A DNA stretch of 64,000 bases from Brucella pseudogrignonensis (GCF_002252525.1 NZ_NNRM01000006.1:294790-358789); one strand, 5' to 3'. Counted from the stretch's first letter, positions 18,622 to 27,754 are shown. Notes: a model not told the origin generated them from the sequence alone. Program-made: numbers and translations.

Positions 18622-20697
18622 ATGAATGTTGAATTCGAACCGTTCCTCTCTCTGCCGTGGCTCATTGGTATTCTCGTGCCATTGGCGCTTCTCATTTTGG
18701 CAACTATTGCGCTTCGTATGCGTGGCGGTCTTATTCGTCTGGCTGCCGCAGCAGCTCTCGCACTTGCCCTGTTCAATCCGGTCATCATCAATGAAGAGCG
18801 TGAACCGTTAAAGAGTGTCGTGGCTGTTGTGGTTGATCGCAGCCAGAGCCAGGAGCTGGGCGAACGCAGCAGCGATACGGATGCCGCACTGAAAGCCGTT
18901 CAGGATCAGTTGTCAGCAATGCCGCAGTTTGAAACGCGCGTGGTTGAAGCTGGCAAGCCTGATGACAATGATGACGGCTATGCAACGCGCCTGTTTGGTC
19001 CACTTGCACGCACACTTCTCGACGTACCGCCATCGCGTGTAGCTGGCGCGATCATGATCACCGATGGTCAGGTCCATGATATTCCAGCCAATGAGAATGC
19101 ACTTGGCTTCGACGCACCGGTCCATGGTCTTATCACCGGAAAGCCTGACGAATTCGACCGCCGGATCAAATTCAACAAGGCGCCGCGCTATGGCATCAGC
19201 GGCAAGCCGCTGGAAATGTCCTTTACGGTGATGGACGAAGGCAAAAGCCTCGGAAATCCCGCACAGGTTCAGATCAGTGTTAATGGCGAAGTCGTCAGCG
19301 AAGAAGAAGCACAGGTTGGACAGGAAACAACGACCAGCATCAACCTGCCTCGCGCTGGCGTGAATATAGTCGAGATAACAACGCCTACACTTCCGGGCGA
19401 AGTAACGGACGCCAATAACCGCGCAGTCGCAACCATTGACGGCATTCGCGAAAACCTGCGTGTGCTTCTGGTTTCCGGCGAGCCGCATAATGGCGAACGC
19501 ACATGGCGCAATCTTCTGAAATCCGACGCCGCTGTGGATCTCGTCCATTTCACGATTCTGCGTCCGCCTGAAAAACAGGACGGAACGCCGATCAACGAGC
19601 TGTCGCTGATTGCCTTTCCGACGCGCGAACTCTTTGTCGATAAGGTCAACGAGTTCGATCTCATCATTCTTGATCGCTACCAACACCGCGATGTGCTGCC
19701 GCTTCTCTATTACGATTATATCGCTCAATATGTGGAGAATGGCGGCGCACTGCTGATTGCAGCTGGTCCGGAATATGCAGGCGATATGTCGATTGCCCGC
19801 ACGCCGCTTTATAGCGCGCTGCCAGCCATGCCGACCGGCACGATAACCGAGAAGGCTTTCTATCCGCGACTGACCAACCTTGGCAAACGCCATCCAGTCA
19901 CGCGCGGTCTTGATGGAGCCGAACAGGAGCCGCCACATTGGAGCCGCTGGTTCCGCACCATTGATATCGGTCAGCCGCAAGGCGAAACCGTGATGAGCGG
20001 TGCCGACAACAAGCCGCTGCTGGTACTCAATCGCGTTGGCAAAGGTCGCGTTGGCATGTTCCTTTCTGATCAGGGCTGGCTTTGGGCGCGTGGTTTTGAA
20101 GGTGGAGGCCCATACGCCTCGCTTTATCGCCGCATCGCACATTGGCTAATGCAGGAACCGGAACTGGAAGAAGAAGCACTGACCGCAAGCGGCAACGGCC
20201 GCACCCTCTCAATCCGGCGTCAGACGATGGGCGATAATCCGGGCATTGCCACCGTCACATCACCATCCGGCAAGCAATTGCAGGTTAATCTTGCACAGGG
20301 AAAACCTGGCCTGTTCGAGGGTTCGCTGCAAACCGATGAAATTGGCATTTTCCGTGTGAAGAATGGCGATCTGGAAACACTTGCGCATGTCGGCCCTGTC
20401 GATGCGCCGGAATTTGCAGACAGCATTTCGACAGCTGATCGCCTGAAGCCACTGGCCGATGCAACGGGTGGCTCAGTTCACCGCGTTCATGAAAGTGCCG
20501 ATAGTTCGGTTCAGGTGCCAGCAATCACCGCCGTTGCAGCCAATCGTACAGCTGCAGGCAATGACTGGATCGGCTTGCGCGAAACATCAGACACGCAGCT
20601 TAAAAGCGTCAACCGTCTGCCGTTGTTCTCTGGATTGTTTGCGCTCGCCGCCCTGCTCTTTGTCTTCGGCGGCATGTGGTATCGCGAAGGGCGGTAA
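18622..20697 (+). CDS. membrane protein with glutamine-amidotransferase-like fold, moxR operon
   Basis: 691 residues with two membrane helices at the N-terminus and one at the C-terminus (FSGLFALAALLFVFGGMWY). A VWA-like first strand VVAVVVDRSQS (DxSxS) follows the N-terminal helices. A central part (LLYYDYIAQYVENGGALLIA) resembles class I amidotransferase-like folds found in such operons. GGAAAGGAG precedes ATG. The 62-bp gap to the previous gene holds a small inverted repeat. Last gene of the operon. Function unknown. Confidence 0.82.
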   Translation: MNVEFEPFLSLPWLIGILVPLALLILATIALRMRGGLIRLAAAAALALALFNPVIINEEREPLKSVVAVVVDRSQSQELGERSSDTDAALKAVQDQLSAMPQFETRVVEAGKPDDNDDGYATRLFGPLARTLLDVPPSRVAGAIMITDGQVHDIPANENALGFDAPVHGLITGKPDEFDRRIKFNKAPRYGISGKPLEMSFTVMDEGKSLGNPAQVQISVNGEVVSEEEAQVGQETTTSINLPRAGVNIVEITTPTLPGEVTDANNRAVATIDGIRENLRVLLVSGEPHNGERTWRNLLKSDAAVDLVHFTILRPPEKQDGTPINELSLIAFPTRELFVDKVNEFDLIILDRYQHRDVLPLLYYDYIAQYVENGGALLIAAGPEYAGDMSIARTPLYSALPAMPTGTITEKAFYPRLTNLGKRHPVTRGLDGAEQEPPHWSRWFRTIDIGQPQGETVMSGADNKPLLVLNRVGKGRVGMFLSDQGWLWARGFEGGGPYASLYRRIAHWLMQEPELEEEALTASGNGRTLSIRRQTMGDNPGIATVTSPSGKQLQVNLAQGKPGLFEGSLQTDEIGIFRVKNGDLETLAHVGPVDAPEFADSISTADRLKPLADATGGSVHRVHESADSSVQVPAITAVAANRTAAGNDWIGLRETSDTQLKSVNRLPLFSGLFALAALLFVFGGMWYREGR

Positions 20698-20727
20698 ACC
20701 GCCCCTCGCTTCCCCTCTTTTTAACTT

Positions 20728-21234
20728 TTAAACTCTGCTTGCGTGGCGCACTATGCCGGTTGCGCCGTTCAGCGCATTTGGCGCAAGCTCACAGGCGAGC
20801 ATCCGGCGCGGATCGACGGGCGCTGGCATAATCATCGAACCCGGCTGCACCATCTTGAAGCCAAAAGGCGCATAATAAGGCTCGTCACCTACCAGAACGA
20901 TCAGCTTGTGACCGGCATTCTGAGCTGCCTCGATTGACATCCGCATCAAGGTGCCACCGATGCCGCGCTTCTTCCATTCCGGCCTTACAGCGAGCGGTCC
21001 GAGCAGCAAAGCAGGCGTCTTGCCAACCATGACTGGCGTCTGCCGAACTGACCCAACAACGATGCCCCCCATCAGCGCGACGAAGGACAGGTTCAGATCG
21101 TGAGGGCCACCTTCACGGATGAAATGCGCTGCTTTGGTAAAACGGGCAGGACCGAAAGCCTCGGCATTGATGGCTTCGATTTCGATGTCGTGCGCCGGGT
21201 TTTCCTGCGCGTATGTCAGTTCAAGCTGCTGCAT
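20728..21234 (-). CDS. GNAT acetyltransferase
   Basis: About 168 residues from ATG 21234 (MQQLELTYAQENPAHDIEIE). The open frame continues to 21387, and no candidate start has a clear ribosome site, so the N-terminus is uncertain. The acetyl-CoA loop is VRPEWKKRGIGGTLM, then VLVGDEPYYAPFGFK. Substrate unknown. It converges with the moxR operon. The layout of the C-terminal part resembles that of the acetyltransferase at 9018-9512. Confidence 0.78.
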   Translation of the reverse strand: MQQLELTYAQENPAHDIEIEAINAEAFGPARFTKAAHFIREGGPHDLNLSFVALMGGIVVGSVRQTPVMVGKTPALLLGPLAVRPEWKKRGIGGTLMRMSIEAAQNAGHKLIVLVGDEPYYAPFGFKMVQPGSMIMPAPVDPRRMLACELAPNALNGATGIVRHASRV

Positions 21235-21548
21235 GGGGCTTTGATCGCAATAGGAGATGTCGGTGACCGTTCGATGGTCAATGGAATGCATACCGCGCAT
21301 TTCACGCAGTCCAGATTTCATCGTCGGAGGATGAAAAGCATTTCCATTACACGGCTCTCCTGATTGGTCGGAATTATCCAACCGCAATTTGGAAGCTGGG
21401 TATCACCAAAATGATCACAGGTAAAACAAAATCTTTCAAAACGGCGGTTCAAATTTAGCTTTTTGGCACCGTTACGCACTGTTCACGCGTTGATAGGCTG
21501 TCAAACGGCAGTTTTGCGGCTATTTTCCTTATCAAAAGGAGAAATCAC
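21235..21548. other. intergenic region between divergent GNAT and hydroquinone reductase genes
   Basis: About 314 bp that should hold both promoters and perhaps the real N-terminus of the GNAT gene. No strong hairpin or palindrome seen. Confidence 0.4.
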
Positions 21549-22532
21549 ATGGGACTTCTGGTTGACGGCAAATGGCAGGATGTCTGGTATGACACAAAAG
21601 CCACCAAAGGCCGTTTCGAGCGCTCGAAATCGCAGTTCAGAAACTGGGTCACAGCGGATGGAAGCGCAGGCCCAACTGGCGAAGGCGGCTTCAAGGCCGA
21701 ACCCGGCCGCTATCACCTCTATGTCTCCTACGCCTGCCCATGGGCACATCGTACGCTGATATTCCGTGCATTGAAGAAGCTTGAAGATGTAATTTCCGTC
21801 TCGGTTGTCGATTATCTCATGGTCGAAGAAGGCTGGACCTTCTACGGCACAACCGGCAGTACGGGTGACGCTCTCTACGGCTCAAAACGCCTGCATGAGA
21901 TTTATACCCGCGCCGATCCAACCTATTCCGGTCGCGTAACCGTACCGGTTCTCTGGGACAAGCAGCGCGAGACGATTGTTTCAAATGAGTCATCTGAGAT
22001 TATCAGAATGCTCAATTCGGCTTTCGATGCGTTTGGCGATGCGTCGCTTGATCTTTATCCGGAAGCCCTGCGCGGAGAGATCGACGCACTCAATGAGTTT
22101 GTCTATCCAAACATCAATAATGGTGTTTACCGGGCTGGCTTTGCGACCTCACAGGAAGCCTATGAAGAAGCTTTCGGACAGGTTTTCGCAGCGCTCGATA
22201 CACTGGAGGAAAAACTTTCAAAGAGCCGCTATCTGGCAGGCTCCAGCCTGACGGAAGCTGATTGGCGGCTGTTCACTACACTGTTACGCTTTGATCCGGT
22301 TTATGTCGGGCATTTTAAATGCAACCTGCGGCGCATCGCCGACTATCCGAACCTTTGGAATTACACGAAAGAGCTTTATCAGGTGCCGGGCGTGGCTTCG
22401 ACCGTCAATATGGAACACATCAAGGGCCATTATTATTGCAGCCACAAGACGATCAACCCAACAGGCATTGTTCCGCTTGGACCGGAAATCGACCTCTCAG
22501 CACCACATGACCGGGACCGTCTCAGCAACTGA
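21549..22532 (+). CDS. glutathionyl-hydroquinone reductase (Xi-class GST)
   Basis: 327 residues. Reduces glutathionyl-hydroquinones to hydroquinones with glutathione. The catalytic motif CPWAHRTL lies near residue 60 and is preceded by YHLYVSYA. The C-terminal helical domain includes DWRLFTTLLRFDPVYVGHFK and the conserved HIKGHYYCSH. E. coli YqjG is the model relative. AAAGGAG precedes ATG at good spacing. Monocistronic. Confidence 0.9.
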   Translation: MGLLVDGKWQDVWYDTKATKGRFERSKSQFRNWVTADGSAGPTGEGGFKAEPGRYHLYVSYACPWAHRTLIFRALKKLEDVISVSVVDYLMVEEGWTFYGTTGSTGDALYGSKRLHEIYTRADPTYSGRVTVPVLWDKQRETIVSNESSEIIRMLNSAFDAFGDASLDLYPEALRGEIDALNEFVYPNINNGVYRAGFATSQEAYEEAFGQVFAALDTLEEKLSKSRYLAGSSLTEADWRLFTTLLRFDPVYVGHFKCNLRRIADYPNLWNYTKELYQVPGVASTVNMEHIKGHYYCSHKTINPTGIVPLGPEIDLSAPHDRDRLSN

Positions 22533-22698
22533 GCTTTTCCTGCAACAGTCCCATCAGAACATCCTTACTTTCTAAAATCTTGAGCGCCTCTTTGATCCTG
22601 ATCAATGGGGCGCTTTGCTATGCGGTCCAGAGTGCGCGCATCACTACCCCAGACTACCGGGATCAGGACTGTTAGACCAAGACTTTTAGGAGAGACTG

Positions 22699-23382
22699 AT
22701 GAACCGCTTTGCCAAAGGGCTTCTCGCCGCAACCGCACTGACATTCGCAGCACCTGCAGCTTTTGCTGCTGATGCGATTGTTGCGCAGCCAGCAACCGAG
22801 ATCGTTGCCGTGCCACAGGCTTTGTCGCCATGGCAGATCCGCGTGCGTGCGCTTGGCGTTATTGCCGAGAATAAAGGCTATGTGAACGGCGTCGATGGCT
22901 CTGGTCTTGATTACTCGAAGTCGATCACGCCAGAACTCGACATCACCTACTACTTCACTGACAATCTGGCCGCTGAACTCATCCTCGGCACCACCTATGC
23001 CAATATTAATGGCACTGGTTCGATTGAAGGTCTGGGCAAGGTCGGCAAGGTATGGATGCTGCCTCCAACGCTCACCATGCAGTATCACTTCACCAACTTC
23101 GGCGCTTTCAAGCCTTATGTCGGTGCGGGCGTGAACTACACCATTTTCTATAATCAGGATGCAGCTGGCGTTGATTATCTGAAAGTGAAGAACACCTTTG
23201 GCGGGGCGCTTCAGGTCGGCTTCGACTACATGATCGATGAACATTGGGGTATCAACTTCGATGTGAAGAAGCTGTTCCTCGAACCCAAGTTCGATGCGAC
23301 TCTGGCTGGCGGCACACAGGTTAGCGGTAAGGCCAAGCTTAACCCTTGGCTGATCGGTACGGGTATCACCTACCGCTTCTAA
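22699..23382 (+). CDS. OmpW-family outer membrane protein
   Basis: 227 residues. A signal peptide ends near AAFAADA. The mature part starts PWQIRVRALGV and contains the OmpW features ITPELDITYYFTDNLAAELI, YGV-like PYVGAGVNYTIFYNQ and a C-terminal aromatic residue (GTGITYRF) as needed for barrel insertion. An eight-stranded beta-barrel is expected. TAGGAGAG lies before ATG. A weak hairpin (around 22582-22616) separates it from the previous gene. Confidence 0.9.
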   Translation: MNRFAKGLLAATALTFAAPAAFAADAIVAQPATEIVAVPQALSPWQIRVRALGVIAENKGYVNGVDGSGLDYSKSITPELDITYYFTDNLAAELILGTTYANINGTGSIEGLGKVGKVWMLPPTLTMQYHFTNFGAFKPYVGAGVNYTIFYNQDAAGVDYLKVKNTFGGALQVGFDYMIDEHWGINFDVKKLFLEPKFDATLAGGTQVSGKAKLNPWLIGTGITYRF

Positions 23383-23391
23383 TCTCTGAAT

Positions 23392-23420
23392 ATAAGGGCG
23401 CGAAAGCGCCCTTTCCTTTT
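23392..23420 (+). terminator. bidirectional terminator after ompW
   Basis: AAGGGCGC-GAAA-GCGCCCTT with a T-rich right flank (TCCTTTT). It lies between the convergent OmpW and NUDIX genes and slightly overlaps the NUDIX stop. Confidence 0.85.
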
Positions 23421-23874
23421 ACCAGTTTGGGAGCGGATCAAGATCGTGAAGCGCTTCCTGCAGGCGGCGCTTGGTTGAAGGCGTCGTCCCTTCAGGCAAA
23501 TTATCGAGCGGAAAGAAACCTGCTTCCGCTATTTCCCTGTCTCGCTGTTTCGGCTCTGTCTGCTCAAACGCCCGACAGACATAAAGCGCCACATGATCCC
23601 GCTTTGAGGCATGAGCATTTTTGTAAAGCGCGAAAAGCTCAGGCCGTCCGGTGAGGAAAATATTACCTTCCTCACGCAATTCCTTTTCGAGAGCCTGTCC
23701 AAAAGTTTCGCCACTATCCACGCCACCGCCCGGCAATTGCCAGCCTGGTACGTAAGTATGCTTCACCAGAAAAACTGAATTTTTCTGCTCATCAAGTACA
23801 ATTGCCCTGACCCCGAGGGTCATCGGGCGGCGTAATAGAAAATAGGTATGAAATAAAAAATGGCGGAAGCGCAT
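23419..23874 (-). CDS. NUDIX hydrolase
   Basis: About 151 residues from ATG 23874 (MRFRHFLFHTYFLLRRPMTL), chosen because AGGA lies eight bases upstream. The open frame extends to a GTG at 23922. The NUDIX box is GGGVDSGETFGQALEKEL followed by REEGNI. The first glycines and the REEG core are present. RPMTLGVRAIVLD before it is a frequent start in alphaproteobacterial NUDIX proteins. Substrate unknown. Confidence 0.82.
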   Translation of the reverse strand: MRFRHFLFHTYFLLRRPMTLGVRAIVLDEQKNSVFLVKHTYVPGWQLPGGGVDSGETFGQALEKELREEGNIFLTGRPELFALYKNAHASKRDHVALYVCRAFEQTEPKQRDREIAEAGFFPLDNLPEGTTPSTKRRLQEALHDLDPLPNW

Positions 23875-23982
23875 ACCGTCGATCCTGAACAAATTTCTTT
23901 GCAGCATCATTGCTACAGACACATCAATAAAAAGTCGCTAAACACGGTTTCGATTTAAAAAATAATACAGTACACCGACTAT

Positions 23983-24891
23983 ATGTTTCGCCTCGCCCAT
24001 ATTTCCGACATCCACCTGTCGCCTCTGCCCCGCATTCGTTATCGCGAATTGGCGTCGAAACGTATCACAGGTTACATCAACTGGCTGCGTAATCGTAAAA
24101 ACGCCATGCACGGCACCGTGCTGGATAGTCTGATTGCCGACATGCTGGCACAAAAGCCTGATCATATCTCAGTCACGGGCGATCTGGTGAACCTTGCCCT
24201 CAATCTGGAAATCGACATCGCCCATGACTGGCTGTTGAAGCTTGGCAATCCGGATAACGTATCTGTCGTTCCGGGCAATCACGATGCCTATGTCCCCGGT
24301 GCGCTGGATAAATCCTGCCGCAAATGGGAGCCATGGATGCGTGGCGATGGCGTGGACAACCACGGCCAGCGACCGCTATTCCCCTATATGCGCGAGCGCG
24401 GGCCGGTAGCGATAATCGGCGTCTCGTCTGCACGCGCAACTGCTCCCTTCATGGCCAGCGGTGACTTTAAATCCGCACAGGCCAAGCGCCTGGCCATGGC
24501 GCTTGATGAAGCTGGCGCACGCGGACTGTTCCGTGTGGTGATGATCCATCACCCGCCGATCCACGGCGCAACGCCCACGCATAAGCGGCTCTACGGTATT
24601 CGCCGCTTTCAGAAAGTTATTCGCAAGCATGGTGCCGAGCTGGTCATTCATGGCCACACGCATCTGGCAACGCGCTACGATATTGACGGGCTGAACGGAA
24701 AAGTGCCGGTTATCTGCGTGCCATCTGCCAGCCAGAATTTCGGCGGGCATAAGCCGCCTGCACGCTACAACATCTTCAACATCGACCGGAAGCCGGAAGG
24801 CGGATGGCTATGCCAGTGGGAACAGCACGGCATTGAAGATGAAAGCGAAAGAATAATCGAGCTCAGCCGGCAAGAGCTGAAAATTCCATAG
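23983..24891 (+). CDS. calcineurin-like metallophosphoesterase
   Basis: 302 residues. All dinuclear metal motifs are visible: SDIHLS near the N-terminus, GDLVN, GNHD (VVPGNHDAYVP), a later MIHHPPI and GHTH (VIHGHTHLAT). Cytoplasmic, no signal peptide. The family includes cyclic-nucleotide and other phosphodiesterases, and the exact substrate cannot be told. No clear ribosome site precedes ATG 23983, so translation may be leaderless or start elsewhere. Confidence 0.85.
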   Translation: MFRLAHISDIHLSPLPRIRYRELASKRITGYINWLRNRKNAMHGTVLDSLIADMLAQKPDHISVTGDLVNLALNLEIDIAHDWLLKLGNPDNVSVVPGNHDAYVPGALDKSCRKWEPWMRGDGVDNHGQRPLFPYMRERGPVAIIGVSSARATAPFMASGDFKSAQAKRLAMALDEAGARGLFRVVMIHHPPIHGATPTHKRLYGIRRFQKVIRKHGAELVIHGHTHLATRYDIDGLNGKVPVICVPSASQNFGGHKPPARYNIFNIDRKPEGGWLCQWEQHGIEDESERIIELSRQELKIP

Positions 24892-24923
24892 TTCAACACG
24901 ACGATTAATGGATGTTTCGAATT

Positions 24924-25029
24924 TATAGCATTTCCAGCAAAAGTGGGAACCGTTTTCGCGTCGGATAATGCGTAAAAACAAATAGTTAAAGCGGCCCCAA
25001 CGATTTAGTCTTAACTGGAACCGCTGTAA
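24924..25029. repeat. intergenic palindromic repeat, subfamily B
   Basis: TATAGCATTTCCAGCAAAAG ... TTTTCGCGTCGGATAATGCG, then TAAAAACAAA, then AGCGG ... AACTGGAACCGCT. Closely similar to the copy at 50087. It lies between convergent genes and does not overlap either stop codon. Confidence 0.8.
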
Positions 25030-25098
25030 CGTCTGACGCAGTGTTTCAACCGGCGATATCAAACGCTAAATTCAAACCACTCATTACATCATTAAAGT

Positions 25099-25464
25099 TC
25101 AGCGAGAGCGAAACGTGATATTGCAGTTCTTTTGGGCTGCAGCGACTTCCAATGCCTGCATTTCACCTTTCAGGCGGGCAACATCGGCGGCTTTTGCGCC
25201 GTTACCTTCATTGAAGAAAAGTACGGGCCAGAACAGGACAAGACCAACCCCTGTTTTTACTGCATCTCCAGTGGCCGCTGAATCTTGGCGTCCTGCAGCC
25301 GCTGCTGCACTATATGAAACGCGCACGGCCTCTTCTTTAAGAGCAGCACATGAAAGCGAGCTGTATGCCGAAGGAGATACATAACTCGCCGAAATATTGC
25401 TGGAGCGCGATGCACAACCTGCAACAACAGATAAAAATACTACTAACATTAGAATATTCTTCAT
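25099..25464 (-). CDS. small lipoprotein
   Basis: 121 residues from ATG 25464 (MKNILMLVVFLSVVAGCASR), a classic lipoprotein signal with lipobox VAGC. A longer frame upstream lacks this logic. The mature part has YVSPSAYSSLSCAALKEEAV and a hydrophobic glycine-containing stretch AVKTGVGLVLFWPVLFF, then a helical tail ending KNC. This pattern recurs in small proteobacterial lipoproteins of unknown role. It lies alone upstream of nothing obvious, in AT-rich DNA. Confidence 0.7.
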   Translation of the reverse strand: MKNILMLVVFLSVVAGCASRSSNISASYVSPSAYSSLSCAALKEEAVRVSYSAAAAAGRQDSAATGDAVKTGVGLVLFWPVLFFNEGNGAKAADVARLKGEMQALEVAAAQKNCNITFRSR

Positions 25465-25574
25465 AAACATACCCAATAAATAAAATAATTCACTGGGCCT
25501 TGTATTTATAAATATGAATATATGATGACAATCCCAAAATATAAATAAACATAAAGGCACATATAATAGATACA

Positions 25575-25612
25575 TAAATTAAAGGCGACGCATAGCGCCG
25601 CCTTTAATAGAA
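25575..25612 (-). terminator. terminator of leuA
   Basis: TTAAAGGCG (25579-25587) pairs with CGCCTTTAA (25599-25607). On the minus strand it is followed by TTTATG. It lies just beyond the leuA stop at 25626. Confidence 0.75.
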
Positions 25613-25625
25613 TAAATTGCCCGTA

Positions 25626-27347
25626 TTATTTTCCGATTACGCGATTAGCTGCCGAAACAATTGCTTCGAGCGAGGCGCTCACGATGTTGTCGTTGATACC
25701 GGCGCCGAACAATTTGCCGTCCGGGTATGCAACTTCAACATAGGAAATAGCAGCCGCGTCCGAACCTTGCTTTAGCGAATGCTCGGAGTAATCAATAACC
25801 GACATCTTCACACCCAGATATTTCGACAGCGCATCGATGAAGCCATCAATCGGGCCTGTACCTTTGCCTTCGATATTCTTGGTCACGCCGTTATCGGTGA
25901 TTTCAGCAGTCAGAATACGACGACCCTTCTGCTCAGGATCAGGATAGGTGTGGTGATCCACGAACTTGATGCGGCCTTCTGCCTGTTCGACATAGAGCTT
26001 CTGGAACTCTTCATGAATGCGCTTTGATGGCAGTTCCTTGCCTTCATCATCCGTGATGTTCTGGATGATTTCGCGGAACTCAACCTGCAGATTGCGCGGC
26101 AAATTCAAGCCGTAATCAGCCTGCAGAATATAGGCGATGCCGCCCTTACCAGACTGCGAATTAATGCGGATGATCGCCTCATAGGAACGGCCAACATCCT
26201 GTGGATCGATTGGCAGATAAGGCACTTCCCAGACCGGCGAATTGGCGGTCTTGCGAACCTTCATACCCTTGTTGATCGCATCCTGATGCGAACCGGAGAA
26301 AGCCGTATAGACCAGCTCGCCCACATAAGGATGACGCTCTGCAATCTTCAGCTGGTTTGAATATTCGTAGACATCCTTCATGCGATTGATGTCTGTGCAA
26401 TCCAGCTCTGGATCGATGCCCTGCGTGTACATGTTGAGCGCCAACGTCACCACGTCCACATTGCCGGTGCGTTCGCCATTGCCGAACAGCGTACCTTCAA
26501 CGCGATCAGCGCCCGCCATCAGGCCGAGTTCGGTTGCAGCGATGCCCGTTCCACGATCATTGTGCGGGTGCAGCGAAATGATCAGGTTTTCGCGATTGTC
26601 GAGATTGCGGCACATCCATTCGATCTGGTCGGCGTAAACATTTGGCGTGTTCATTTCGACAGTCGACGGCAGGTTGAGGATCAGCTTGTGCTCTGCTGTC
26701 GGCTTGACGATTTCCGTCACCGCATTGCAGATTTCCAGCGCAACTTCCAGCTCGGTGCCGGTGAAGCTTTCTGGCGAATACTGGAAACGATAACCACCGC
26801 CTGCTTTCGCAGCCATGTCCATGATCATCTTTGCGGCATCGGTCGCAATCTGCTTGATGCCCTTGACGTCCTTGTTGAAAACAACGCGGCGCTGCAATTC
26901 ACTGGTCGAATTGTAGAAGTGGATAATTGGCGTCTTAGCACCTTCCAGCGCTTCAAACGTACGCGTGATCAATTCAGGGCGGCACTGCACCAGCACCTGC
27001 AGATCAACTTCGTCAGGCGTGTCGCCCTGCTCAATTGCCCAGCGGCAGAAGTCAAAATCGGTCTGCGAAGCCGATGGGAAGCCGATTTCGATTTCAGGGA
27101 AACCCATATCGACCAGCAAGCGGAACATGCGTTCCTTTCGGTCGTGACCCATTGGGTCGATCAGTGCCTGATTACCGTCGCGCAAATCGACCGAACACCA
27201 GATTGGTGCCTTTTCGATGCGCTTTGCAGGCCAGGTGCGGTCATCGAGTTTTGGGTAAGGAAACGGCGAATATTTCACAGCCGCGTCTGGCATACCTTTA
27301 TGCTTAGCAGCGGAATTCGGCGTGTTTACGTTCTGATTCATGGTCAT
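25626..27347 (-). CDS. leuA: 2-isopropylmalate synthase
   Basis: First committed step of leucine synthesis: condenses acetyl-CoA with 2-oxoisovalerate. 573 residues, the long LeuA type with catalytic barrel and C-terminal leucine-sensing domain. VDLRDGNQALIDPM and LHPHNDRGTGIAATELG carry the HMGL-like and metal-binding signatures. The regulatory domain is near the C-terminus (GTGPIDGFIDALSKYLG). GGGAGG precedes ATG 27347. Expression is probably controlled by the leader peptide and attenuator immediately upstream. Confidence 0.96.
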   Translation of the reverse strand: MTMNQNVNTPNSAAKHKGMPDAAVKYSPFPYPKLDDRTWPAKRIEKAPIWCSVDLRDGNQALIDPMGHDRKERMFRLLVDMGFPEIEIGFPSASQTDFDFCRWAIEQGDTPDEVDLQVLVQCRPELITRTFEALEGAKTPIIHFYNSTSELQRRVVFNKDVKGIKQIATDAAKMIMDMAAKAGGGYRFQYSPESFTGTELEVALEICNAVTEIVKPTAEHKLILNLPSTVEMNTPNVYADQIEWMCRNLDNRENLIISLHPHNDRGTGIAATELGLMAGADRVEGTLFGNGERTGNVDVVTLALNMYTQGIDPELDCTDINRMKDVYEYSNQLKIAERHPYVGELVYTAFSGSHQDAINKGMKVRKTANSPVWEVPYLPIDPQDVGRSYEAIIRINSQSGKGGIAYILQADYGLNLPRNLQVEFREIIQNITDDEGKELPSKRIHEEFQKLYVEQAEGRIKFVDHHTYPDPEQKGRRILTAEITDNGVTKNIEGKGTGPIDGFIDALSKYLGVKMSVIDYSEHSLKQGSDAAAISYVEVAYPDGKLFGAGINDNIVSASLEAIVSAANRVIGK

Positions 27348-27429
27348 CTCATCCTCCCGGCGTACTAAGCAGTTCTGTACTGCTGTAACGACACGGATAT
27401 CTCGTCTTAAAATTCAAATTTGGATTTTG

Positions 27430-27498
27430 AGAAAGGAGCATGCGTCAGCGGGACTTCAATCGACCGCCGGACGCTCCTTTCAACGAGCCCGGCGATCG
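27430..27498 (-). promoter_or_regulatory. leuA transcription attenuator
   Basis: On the minus strand, after the leader stop, AAAGGAGC (27480-27473) pairs with GCTCCTTT (27439-27432), with inner pairs GTC/GAC and GCGG/CCGC, forming a terminator-like hairpin. A competing pairing exists: CGATCGCCGG inside the leader codons (27498-27489) can pair with CCGGCGGTCG (27470-27461), which is part of the terminator stem. Stalling on leucine codons would favour the second structure and read-through into leuA. The T-run after the hairpin is weak. The mechanism is inferred from the pairing logic. Confidence 0.7.
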
Positions 27499-27596
27499 CC
27501 GCTAAGGCCGAGGGTAAGAAGCGAGTTTAGAACGCAAACGTTCACGCGCGCGCTGGAAGCGGCTGCGGAATGTTCCATAGATGTTGCGTTCTTCAT
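27480..27596 (-). CDS. leuA leader peptide, leucine-rich
   Basis: 38-codon frame MKNATSMEHS... ending RVNVCVLNSLLTLGLSGDRR-A-R and TGA. The last third holds five Leu codons in nine positions (L-N-S-L-L-T-L-G-L), and the stop abuts the first arm of the attenuator. An internal Met at codon 7 would give a 32-residue peptide. No strong ribosome site is seen for either, and a -35/-10-like pair (TTGCGC, 17 bp, TAAAAG) lies shortly upstream, so the leader RNA may begin very close to the ATG. Position, codons and pairing support a leucine-sensing leader. Confidence 0.72.
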   Translation of the reverse strand: MKNATSMEHSAAASSARVNVCVLNSLLTLGLSGDRRAR

Positions 27597-27651
27597 AACC
27601 ATGGAAACGCTTTTACACTCGAGGTTCAAAACGCGCAAGCCGCTATTTGTT

Positions 27652-27754
27652 TCATGCGCACCCCGAAAAGTGCGTAGCGGTTTTCGGATAGGATGCGCAT
27701 CAAATATAAAGATTAGAGCGCCGATCTGATAAAATCAGATCGAAACGCGCTCTA
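27652..27754. repeat. intergenic palindromic repeat supplying the CDF stop codon
   Basis: GCGCACCCCGAAAAGTGCG ... TTTTCGGATAGGATGCGC followed by module 2, TAGAGCG-CCGATCTGATAAAATCAGATCG-AAACG-CGCTCTA. The last three bases (27752-27754), read on the minus strand, are the TAG stop of the cation transporter gene. Confidence 0.8.

Noticed and set aside
18913-20142. A 409-codon minus-strand frame inside the moxR-operon membrane gene
   Set aside because: Antisense of a convincing long gene with ribosome site and membrane helices.
22582-22616. Hairpin between the hydroquinone reductase and ompW as a terminator
   Set aside because: Stem is interrupted and no T-run follows. Mentioned only under ompW.
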